64,000 nucleotides of DNA, taken from NCBI RefSeq assembly GCF_001625215.2, contig NC_030387.2:4554501-4618500 (forward strand), in the 5' to 3' direction. How positions within the stretch are numbered: position 1 is the stretch's first letter; each line of letters opens with the position of its first letter. The stretch is from Daucus carota subsp. sativus (Eukaryota; Streptophyta; Magnoliopsida; Apiales; Apiaceae). The notes below the pieces were generated by a model. The model had not been told where the DNA came from. It saw nothing but the letters and a program-made list of their open reading frames with translations, and did not search any database. This document shows, piece by piece, positions 46,701-56,900 of the stretch. Position numbers and translations under genes: made by a program.

Positions 46701-47555
46701 TGAAAAAGCAAACAAACGGAGATCAAAAAGCAGCTGTAGTTGTGTTTGAGTAGTAGTCCTAAAGTTCTGATCATCTCATTCCACATAATCAACCAAGTTC
46801 AAGCACTGAATCTCAGAAAGTAACGACTTTGTCTTTAATTTAATCGCATCTTTTTGCACTTTGGTAATGTTTAATTGAATCAGCGATTGTATACAAAAGC
46901 TTTACAACGTAATTCTGCATTTTAAACTTATTACAAGTATATTATGATCTAATAGATTATTATATCTAATTATATAAATGATATAAATAGTTTGTTCTGT
47001 AACTTGTGGACTTGTAACTTGTGGACTTGTGGTAATTCATTGATATTTTGATTAAAAATATAAGAGTGAAATTCTATTATATATATATTTAATTAAAAAA
47101 TAAATTAAATTGATTCCGATTAATGGTCCGATTAATCATTCCGATTAATCCCCGATTATCCGATTAATCGCTGGACGGTCCCTTCACCGACTAAGTCCGA
47201 TTCCCGCTTTTTACAACACTGATTATAGCTATATTTATATTTATAATAATGAGATGTTATTTTTATATTTTTAGAAGTTGGGTGACCCTCAATTCAAAAT
47301 TAGATGACCCTAAATAAAATTTTAAAACAAAAGGATCAAAAATGTAAGAAACGAAACAATTGATCAAACTCGAATCATTAACAATAAAGAACAGTGGAAT
47401 CGAATGTAGTGCACTTACGGCATCCAAAGAGGGAAAATGTTAACACAGTTCCTCCAAAAGGGCTGCAAGACATACTTGGCGAGATACGAGTGATCCACCC
47501 CACTGTACTTATATCTATGCAATGAAGCAACACCATGAGCTCCTATATAACCCAT
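40728..47555 (-). CDS. AAPT1: Aminoalcoholphosphotransferase (choline/ethanolamine phosphotransferase)
   Basis: It transfers phosphocholine or phosphoethanolamine from the CDP-alcohol to diacylglycerol, the last step of the CDP (Kennedy) pathway, in ER/Golgi membranes. Eighteen exons: 47555-47419, 45573-45564, 45467-45417, 45257-45180, 44949-44874, 44785-44763, 44434-44334, 44148-44054, 43934-43866, 43656-43587, 43420-43357, 43282-43242, 42838-42754, 42487-42425, 41739-41681, 41542-41490, 41038-40966 and 40749-40728. They total 1170 nt and 389 aa, the known length of plant AAPTs. The CDP-alcohol phosphotransferase motif is complete: D98-G99, A102-R103, G112, D116, D120. Many hydrophobic segments follow. 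The N-terminus [19 protein letters not shown] and the C-terminus ITRKEA are typical. Exon 2 is only 10 nt and exon 6 only 23 nt. An intron lies in the 5' UTR, and a hAT MITE sits in intron 1. Confidence 0.95.
41105..41444. repeat. Local duplication around a Stowaway-like fragment in AAPT intron 16
   Basis: 41105-41212 and 41336-41444 are direct copies (AGAAGC.TAAATATTCC ... TATGGTGAAAAT). The 120 bp between them end with GAGGGAGTAG on the plus strand, i.e. CTACTCCCTC on the minus strand, which resembles a Stowaway MITE terminus. The opposite terminus is not visible. Confidence 0.6.
46441..47221. mobile_element. hAT-type MITE in AAPT intron 1
   Basis: A 781-bp element flanked by the perfect 8-bp duplication ATTATAGC (46433-46440 and 47222-47229), as expected of hAT transposition. 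The ends CAGTGTTCTAAAAGTCGG and, reverse-complemented, CAGTGTTGTAAAAAGCGG form the TIRs. Both ends carry clusters of GATTAATCG-type motifs in both orientations as subterminal repeats. The interior is non-coding and AT-rich. It lies between exons 1 and 2 of the AAPT gene and does not touch the splice sites. Confidence 0.92.
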
Positions 47556-47890
47556 TTCTTACTTCTTGCTTATATCAGTCACTCTTCCACTACAAAACCT
47601 GCCCATAATCAATATTATCAAGTTTATCATTAATTCCAACTAGGTTTACACATGGGATAACATTATAACATCAAAACAACGTTATGCAAAATGATATTAG
47701 AACTGACATTGAATAAAATAATAGACAGATCTGTGAATCTACGGAGAAATAGTGGGTGAGGATATACCTGGGAATGCAGATATGGGGTTGGATCAAAGTG
47801 TTGGATGTTTATGTGGGGTTTTAATTATATTAAATCTCCGGCCTGCCTTGTAAATAATGGAGTGTGAAACTGTGGAACTGATCAGTGAAA
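47556..47890 (-). promoter_or_regulatory. AAPT 5' UTR with intron
   Basis: Upstream of the ATG the coding strand has a good acceptor (GGGCAG, exon resuming at 47598) and, 169 bp upstream, a donor CCCAG/GTATATCC (exon ending at 47768). A leader intron of 47767-47599 is therefore predicted. The first, untranslated exon would begin somewhere before 47768; the exact start is not determined. Confidence 0.55.
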
Positions 47891-48429
47891 ACTGAAAGAG
47901 AAATGGCCGGCATGGTTGCGAGATAAATTTAACCTTCAATGGCATATTAAAACGGAACTTGGTACAGAGGTTTTGCTTTAAGCGACATTTTTAATAGATT
48001 ATTTTTAGTTTGCGATTTTTATTTTTTATTTTGAGCAAAGTTTACGATTTTAATGGATTGTATCTCATTTTGATTTTGTGTCAATTCTTGATAAAATGTC
48101 ACATAGTTGATTTAGATTTTTTAGGATTTAAGTACAATATTTAAAAATCTCTTTAATTTTGATGAGATTTCGGAAAAAACTTAAGATATACTAAATAATC
48201 TCACAAAATCCATCATTATATGAATCTGAAAAAATCTATCATGATTTTAATACCATTAGATATTAATGGATTGTAAACAATCCCAATTGAGTATCATTAA
48301 ATTTTAAAGCATGATTTAAAATCATGATTGAACACCACCATATTTTGTAACATAATTTAAAATCTCAATTGAATACCCCAAGATTCTGTTACATTTTTTA
48401 AAATCCGAATTGAATACATTCGGATTTCA
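47891..48429. other. Intergenic, promoter side of AAPT
   Basis: AT-rich sequence with repeated ATTGAATACC / AAAATCTCAATTGA-type motifs at 48270-48430, possibly an old MITE. No gene is seen. Confidence 0.35.
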
Positions 48430-49868
48430 TTAATGAAAAAAAAAACCCCATTTCCGATCTTTTCGGCCACGACCGAAAGAAAGGGGAACCCTTTGAATAT
48501 AATAGTTGGAATATGTTTGGTTTTAATTCATTCAATATTCACACGCACTCAATAATACTTGTAGTACTCTCTTTAATCACAAAGATCAACTAACTTATTC
48601 TCACACCGGAGGTAAAATCGGGGGAACATCCCTTGCATTCTTCTCTTTGCAGGCATCACCAATCAATGTCTCAGGCAGAAAACTAGTTCCAAACATTGGC
48701 GCCTTCTATGGGAACTACAAGCAAACTCTTGAAAAACTAAACAATAAATAAGAACAACCATGCCTACCCCGATAATGTATCAACAATTATTCCCCTAAAT
48801 CCTAATGAACAAATCAGCCTCTCAAACTCCCATGCCATAGTCATAACTACTTTGCGATTGGATTTTGGCGAGAGTATAGCGGGAGAACTCATGTCGATTC
48901 CTGAAAAACAATGCCTGATGCTTCAAAAATAGAGAGAGGGGATGGCTACAAAGTCCGAAGAGAAGGAGAAGCAGTCTTCTAAGCTAGTTGAATGGGAATG
49001 GGCCTTATATCAGTTGGAGCCGGCCCTGAGTGTGAGGGCGATTAGTTGAGGTTGAGAGACCTCTAGCTATATAGGGTAGATATTGAGTTGTAGGTGAAAG
49101 TCCTCTGGAGGTGTGGAGGCCAAAGCGATTGTGACCTGTGCTGAGTCGGAGGCACATCGGGGAAAGAGGTCCCAAGAGTGAAGGCGATTAGTTGAGGTTG
49201 AGAGACCTCTAGCTATATAGGGTAGATATTGAGTTGTAGGTGAAAGTCCTCTGGAGGTGTGGAGGCCAAAGCGATTGTGACCTGTGCTGAGTCGGAGGCA
49301 CATCGGGGAAAGAGGTCCCAAGAGGACCAAGACCAGTCTTTGTACTCTAAGTCATACTCCCGAAGGGCGAAAATGAAGGAGATGACTCCGTCAGATTCTG
49401 AAGAAGAAGGACCCCACATGAAGGATCGCCTACGTAGGGTCGAGAAAGCAATGTTTGGGAGAAAAAAGCTCCATCATGAACCGGTGGTGGTGTAAGAGAT
49501 CGAGCAGTATCGAGCACCGTCCGAGAGGCAGTTCATGAAAAATGTACTAATTCAATGGTAAAGGCTATCCGATCGACCACTATGAGAAATACGAGTCCCT
49601 AATAATAGGTATGGACCACTATGATAGTTTATAATATATATGAATGGTTCGACGACTATGTGGTATTGGTCATTGAGGCCCTGATCGATCAGCTCCTATG
49701 AGCGAGTAAAGAGGTTGTTCTTAAAGTATTCCTCCCACCTATGCCGAAGAGAGAAGGATACCGAGGCCCTGATCCATTATAGATAGAGAATGAATGAGAA
49801 GATGAGAGATTATTTGGTTCGATTCAAGGAAGAGGTTGGAATAGTCACTAATTTGTAGTAGAGCAGCC
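48430..49868 (+). mobile_element. Ty3/Gypsy-type retroelement fossil, 5' part
   Basis: The sequence before 48690 looks like the end of an LTR, including CACACCGGAGG. At about 48699 ATTGGCGCCTTCTATGGGAA has the form of the primer-binding region of many plant Gypsy elements. Downstream, short stretches resemble a gag region (a charged segment near 49370-49490 and others to about 49850). No protease, polymerase or second LTR is seen. The element is incomplete and broken in several places, so it is an old fossil. A 146-bp tandem duplication lies inside it, and its right side abuts an S-adenosylmethionine decarboxylase fragment. Confidence 0.6.
49038..49324. repeat. 146-bp tandem duplication
   Basis: 49038-49178 (GCGATTAGTTGAGGTTGAGA ... 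GGTCCCAAGAG) is repeated without visible change at 49184-49324, with 5 bp between the units. It is far better preserved than the surrounding fossil, so it is recent. Confidence 0.95.
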
Positions 49869-50469
49869 GAAATGGCATGTGTACGCTTCTTGTGCTGCAT
49901 CCACACACACTCCTAACCCCGTGTATACAATGGAAATGTTCATGACTTCTTTGGACAGGGACAAGGCATCTATCCTCTATAAAACTAGTTCAAGCTCTGC
50001 GACTCTAGTGACTGAGGACTCTGGCATACGAAACATTCTTCCAAACTCGAAGATATGTGGTTTTGAATTTGACCCATGTGGTTATTTCATGTATGCAATT
50101 GAAGGCCTTGTTGTCTCTACTATTCACATTACACCTGAACATGGCTTTAGTTATGCAAAATTTAGAGCTGTTGGATATGATCCAAACTCTGTTAGTCTTG
50201 ACCGGCTTGTTGTCAGGGTCTTGAACTGTTTTGAACCCAAGGAGTTATCAATAGCTCTGCAGGCTAATTTTGCATCTAAACTACTTGAAAAGACCAGCTC
50301 TGTGGATGTTAAGGGCTATTGTTTGGAAGAGAGAACTTGTGAATATCTTGGAATGGATGGTTCAATTGTTTACCAGAAGTTTGTTAAGAATCAAAGCTGT
50401 GAATCTCTTAGATCAGTTCCGAAAAGCTGCTGGAAGGAGGAAGAGAAAGAGGAAAAGGAGTATGAGTAA
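49869..50469 (+). pseudogene. S-adenosylmethionine decarboxylase, C-terminal half only
   Basis: The intact enzyme decarboxylates S-adenosylmethionine for spermidine and spermine synthesis. Here the reading frame starts at KWHVYASCA and runs through NPVYTMEMFMTSLDRDKASI, SGIRNILPNSKICGFEFDPC, GYFMYAIEG, VVSTIHITPEHGFSYAKF, VKGYCLEERTCEYLGMDGS and SCWKEEEKEEKEYE to the normal stop at 50467-50469. That is about the last 200 of ~360 residues. The N-terminal part, with the self-cleavage Glu-Ser site and pyruvoyl-forming serine, is absent, so no active enzyme can form. The homologous 3' UTR (GTAGGCACC..., GTACGGTGGATGTTGCTCTGTTTCAG region) continues to about 50700. Plant genes of this family have an intron-free coding region, so absence of introns does not show retroposition. 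Confidence 0.88.
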
Positions 50470-50699
50470 ATCAAGGGTATTTTTTTCTATATGTTCATTT
50501 CGTATCGTATTACTACATTCAATAAGTAATAACATCTAATGGTAGGTGGTGGTTGCCATTCGGTAGGCACCTTACATATTTTAGTTCATGTTGAAGTCAT
50601 TTTATGTTGAACCTTTCTTAAATTGTACGGTGGATGTTGCTCTGTTTCAGTGGCTTATATTATAATTGTTGAATTATGTTTTCTCAGACAATTGTTATT

Positions 50700-51971
50700 T
50701 CTATTATTTTTGTTGGGAAAGCGTTAGTCTAATCAATGTTTTAGTTATAAGCAATTGCTATAAGTATTATGCATATATAGGACCAAAGTCACTAGCTTCA
50801 AGCCTTAAATTGTTCCACCAAATCATATTTACTGGTATCTGCAATTAATGAAGGAAGAAGATATCAAAAATGACAAAGCTGGGAAGGGACTCATTGAAAT
50901 TATGAAAACCCTTGAAGGGAGTGATAAGAAGTCAGTGGTTAACATAATTTGAGTCTCAATCCTTGAAATGGATACAAGGATAATCAGGTGTGGCTATGGA
51001 TTTGAGAACCAAGAGGAAAGGTTCTTTTTGGAAGAAGTTTCATGTGATAAAATACACTTCCTAAAAATGTGGGAGAAAGTGGATCTCTACCAAACTATTT
51101 TTACTAGTAGAAATTGTTTGCCTTGTAGACACCTGTTTGTCTAGAATTCGAAAATGGACGTTTTTTAATTACTCAAGTTCCTCGGTCAAACCATCTTCAA
51201 ATAGAAAATTTATTGTGGACTGTAATGTTAAAATAGACCTTAGGTTGAACTGTGTCATTTTGAATTACAGATGGCACTAGTTCTTTCTAACATCAACTTA
51301 TTAATTTAATAATGTAGCAATATATTTTGGCACCTAGCCGATATCTAGAAGTGTTTAATTGCTTGTTGATTGTAGAATCAAGATTTTAACATCAAAAAAA
51401 TTTATTAATTTTATAATATTTGGAAGTTAAGTCGTAGAATGGAGATGTCAATAAAGAGTTTGGTTTATATTAACAAAATAATCAAGAAATATCTGAACAG
51501 CGTAAAGAAATGACTGAGTAGATAAATTGATCGATCTGTTTTTTTGTAAAATCCAGATTTAAACCTAAATATATATTTAAGACCCAATCTCAGATTCTTT
51601 AATATCATAATACCCTATTTCAAAAATAACTTATTCGATTTGACTTTTAAACGGGCCATAAATTATTTCTAAAATAAATAATCAACCTAAATTTGTTTGT
51701 TTAAATGACAAATAAATAATAAGAAAATAAATGGTTTAATATTACATACCAAACAAACTCTTACTCATATTTGATCGTTTCAACAAACAATAGACTGATG
51801 AAAGAATAATTATGTACATGAATCGTAAGGTACTTTTTGTGTGTCTAAGATTCGAGGTTGAATGGGTTAAAATTTCGGATTAATAGAATTGGAATTGAAA
51901 TTTGGTATTGTGAAATTATATTATTGATATATTAGAGTTATGCTCAATATATGATAGCATTGTTAATATTA

Positions 51972-52026
<55 letters not shown>

Positions 52027-53944
52027 ATATTATTCCCCCACACTTATATATAACTGTTTCATAGAGAATTATTTGATTTTACTCTAAAATCTCATTAATA
52101 TTTGTAAAATTTATCATATTTATATATATAAATCGATTCTAGTATAAAATATTAATCGCACAAAACATGTACAAATAATTTCACACTTATAAATTTGAGA
52201 AAAAAATTGAGTTTTAAATATGGTGAACTGCAAACCATTTTGGATGAATATAGAACATTAGAACCAGTTTGTATATTACAATTAATTATCAACGTTTTTT
52301 AGTGATAAATATTAAAATTTAATTTTTTTAATTTAATAATTAAATATTTGATGAATAATGAAGTTGATATATGTGTTTTTTGAGTATGTATAATTGTTCT
52401 TTAAGAGACTCGATATAAGGCGATTTTTCGTGGAGTGAAACTATATAAATATATGAACATAGGTAATGGAGACCAACAATTTAACCATTTATTATTTTTA
52501 ATCCAACGATCATTAATATTCTTATTTTAATATTTTTATCATCATGCATCTGCATGATTAGTTTTTGACTTAATTATCAAATTCACAGCATCTGAAGTAG
52601 TATGTATGCATTCAAGATGGTTAAGTCATGGATGATTGTGCAACTTACCTCTATACATAACAGACGGCGATGAAGAATAATCCGGTGAATCTATGGCTCT
52701 AAACTCTAAACACGAATGACAAAATGAGCGTCCTGTAGTCCTCTTTAAATTGAAATATTTGATTTGTAACCGACAATATTTTAGACGGATATGCAGGATA
52801 GTATTTTCGATATGCACGATTGCACTTGACTAGTTATATGCTCCTACATCTACGTATAAGGAATAGTATTCTAAAAAAATTATTGTATTCCCTAAAGAAT
52901 CTCAGTCATTCATTAGTTTAATAATCCAACCATAAATTATTTGGTCTTCAAGGATTTTAATAATCCAACCATAAACTAAGATTTTTATACATGTATAGAA
53001 CCGTCACTATTAATATGGTCTAGAAATAAAATTAAAGACGGTTTCAGATCCAAGAAATCGAATTAAAACAGATCATCCCACGAGCCGGGGACAATAACAA
53101 GAACAATGACGCTCCATCAATTTAGAAACTATAGCATTTGAACTAAACTCCATTACCAACTAAACTCATTTAGCAATACCATTAAAAAACAAACTAAAAT
53201 CCACCTAAACTAAGTTATTACAAACTTAGCTAATTGAAAACATGGTATAGAAAATAAGATGCACACCAAAGATTTCCACTATATATAATCAAATTGTTTA
53301 TCCAACCAAAAACTAAATTGAGATTAGTGGGCCAAATATTGTTTTTATTTTATACAAAAAATTTCAACCCAAAGAACAACTAAGATTGAGATTCCTATTC
53401 ATAATAATTATGCTCATTAGTCATGAACCAAACCTTTCTTAACATAAACCTTTTTATATACATGAGCTGCTAATTAAAAAAACAAAACATGAAAGCCAGT
53501 GTTAAACATCCGTTATGATTCACCAAATCCTGATATTGACCTCTAAATGTTGTATATGGATGGAGGAAAACAAATATCTCCACATCTAGGATCCTTCATA
53601 TATGATGATGATAAGAGAAGCATACAAGGAAAATTATAAAGATCTTCAAGAGTTAATCTAAATAAACTGGCTCAGTTTCGTTCACTAATAATTTATTCGG
53701 AAAATGTCATGAAAAAACACATTTTTCCAGAACCGCAAAAACCCTTTAAACGTACAAAATTTAGTATAATAAGTAAACTCTTCTCAGATACTAAAGAGAA
53801 TTCAGAAGTTTTGCCTTCTAATATCTCAAAACATTAAATTTCCCGAACCAGAAGGGTTGTGTTGTACTATTCATTTTTTTCAAGGAAGGCTGAAGATGTA
53901 GGCAATGCGAAAATATCTCTGTCAACGAATTAATAGGGTGTTGA
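50700..53944. other. Gene-poor intergenic region
   Basis: A stretch at 50848-51150 has a few coding-like phrases (KGLIEIMKTLEGSDKKSVV, then a stop) that I cannot assign. 51980-52015 is a (TA)n run. TAATAATCCAACCATAAA occurs twice at 52919-52977. The part next to 53945 is the 3' UTR of the TTM gene. No other gene is seen. Confidence 0.5.
51979..52016. repeat. (TA)n microsatellite
   Basis: An AT dinucleotide run of about 38 bp in the gene-poor region. Confidence 0.92.
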
Positions 53945-56900
53945 TCAAATGCGGGATACGTAACCTCTAAACAAGAAGATTCCAACACCACCAATTGCCA
54001 ATGTTAGGATCACTGAACCGCTAATGCGCTCATAATCAACAAATAAGCTTTTCCGGACGCTCTTTGTTTGATGAAACACCTCTCCCAAGTTATGGAGGTT
54101 ATTTGTAAGATTTTCCAACTGGTGCAAGATTTGACGTTGTCCACGAGCAATGCTTAATATCTGTTTCATTATATAATACATAAATAAAACATCAATGACA
54201 AAATTATGGTAATATATTCTAGCACTACAAAAACAATTATATATTCTAGCACTACAAACAATTATATTTTCTAGCACTGCAAAAAATAAAAAATGAGTGA
54301 TGTTAGATTAGCAAAACAATAAGAAAGAATGATTTTATTTTAGGTTTTACATTTATTTGAGGCATAAATCTAGTCAAGAAAACAAAAAGCTTTTTGAACT
54401 GCCTGGAAATAAAGATCGATGTTCATGCTAAGATTGGCGATTCATTTACATATCACAGGCTTCCTGAGAAGTTAAGAGCAAATATATATAATAAAAATGA
54501 GGTCAGTTATCGTACCTCTTCCATGAAGGCAGTTTCCTTTGCTAGCTGAGATGAAGAACTAGAAGAAAGTAATGCAGACCCATTGCGTGGATCATAAGTA
54601 AGGTATGAGGTCGAAGCTGATCCATTACAAGCTTCAGGTTGTTGGGAGCTAGACAAAACTCTTTTAATGCTAAAATTGGAATTTAATTCATCCATTTTAG
54701 ATGCAAACTCATCAATCCTATCATTTAGTGTAAAAATTTGTTCCGAGAGCTGGGTAATGGCACCCTTCAAAAACAGGAAGTAATAGAATATCAGACAAGT
54801 ACGTACCACCTTGGAAAAGGTAAACAATAGCATAAAAAAAAGTTGCCTCAAATTACCTCACTTTCAATGGTTGGTGGCGGCTCTGTGGATCCATCATCAA
54901 AATTTTGACCGCAGAAGGCTAAATTAGTAAGCTTGTATAAATTTTTGTCCCTCCGTGTAGAGTAGGAATGTGACATTCCACTGCTCATGACAATCATATA
55001 GCACAAACAAATTCAATTTCTGAAGGTAGAAAGAAAAGTAAGCAAACGAAATTACAAAATAAAACACACGTCCACACGGCCATGCCTTCAGAGTTGGATC
55101 TTTTCTAATGCTCAGTAAACTACAAAATAGGCAAGTGACAGTTAATCTGATTATTTATCATTAGTGTCAAAATAAAAGCAATGTAATCAACCAACTTGTA
55201 CCGATAGCTTTATAGTTTCAACTCACAAGACATATTGATCTTACGAAACATAAATAATGCAAACAGTTACAAGTAGCAGTATAGAACATAATCCATTCCT
55301 AGATTAACTATAAATGTAACTGTTGTCATATTTTTTTCAGAATAATAGTATTATTATTCTTATAATTTAATTGAATATATGAGATACATTGAAAATACAT
55401 ACAGAAAACACTAAAAGTAATTGTCACAATAGACACAATTCTCTTAGTTTTTAGTTCGCTTGTGTCTAAGAATCTGTCGTGCTCACAATTCTTAGAACGA
55501 TAATCCGTTTAATCGTGTGAAGCCACTGCCATCTTTCACTAAAGCACCGGTTGGAAGGCATAGCTTCTTTTAACACAAACTAGGATCAGGTTCTTTCAAC
55601 ATCATAATTCAGAAACAGGTTCTTCCTCTTTGTTGTATGATACATAATTTGGATCATATATATAATGTGTGTATATACGTTTAATACTTCTATTTTACTT
55701 TCAATTGTTTTACAAATTTATTTAATGTAATTTAGGATTAAATACGTATATGCATCTATATAATTAATACGTACAAACATTGTGGAGTAAAAATATTATA
55801 TTGCCCAGTTTATGATCACTCTGTTTTTATCGTTGTTCTTGATTGTATTATAGATATAATAATTGTTAAGATATTGTACATAATAATTTTCATACAATTA
55901 TAGCCTCCTAAATAACAATAAGAAGATTCTCAAATCATGCATTACTACAGGCAGAGAAGCTGTACCTTTTAATGTTTTTATTTCTCAATGTGACCCTCTT
56001 TGATGAAGCTCGAGAAAGTGAATCACTAGGGCTTGACCCCAGATCCTCATCTATGCTCAGTTTTGTCCTCAAATCATCAGGTACAGCCTACAACATATGT
56101 TGATTACGATCATAATGTAAGAAGCCAAAGAAAAAAGTAAATAAATACAAATATTGACTTACCATAACTTCATTTACTATCTTCTCAAGCTGAATTTGTT
56201 CTATGTAAGTACGAGGAATGTATGAACCCTCCAATCCTAGTTGCTCTGCCACTCCCTTCACAACTGCACGATCTCTTCCTTGCACCTGTTTATTATTTTT
56301 AGAACAAATAGAAAAAAGAAACAGACATTAGCATAACACCTAACCAAGCTAGAACTTTAAAAAGGTCGACAATGAAGAAACTAAAATTTGATACTAAGAA
56401 AGCATGGAATGGTAAGTAAAAGTGCAGTATACAGTAGTCACATTAATAAGGAGATAGCAATTGAGATAAAATAGAGACAAAAACAAAAAAAATTCAACCA
56501 TCACCTGAACATAATGGCGGTTCAGTTGTTCCAACCAATCAATTTTCACAGACACTCTTTCATCAGAGAACACATGGCTACTTCTTTTCAGGATTGCTGC
56601 TATTGTATACCCCAAAGCCATAAGCCCACCGAGAAGTCTCACACTGACTTCGAAGGTTATCCTTGGTGATATAACAAATGGAGAATCCGTAACCCATTCC
56701 TAAATTTCGAAAGCATAGACAGATCAGGCAAAAAACTATATGTTATTATTTGTGTTATAGCATTTTCTGAGAGGAAAAATCTGAATGAAGTAGCTCATCA
56801 ACACAAAAGGCATAAATTAAGATATCAGGTTGGAGCTACTGTGGCATGATGCTCTTAAAGTTGCAGGTTTTACCCCCTATACTTTGTTGTCAGTATGTGG

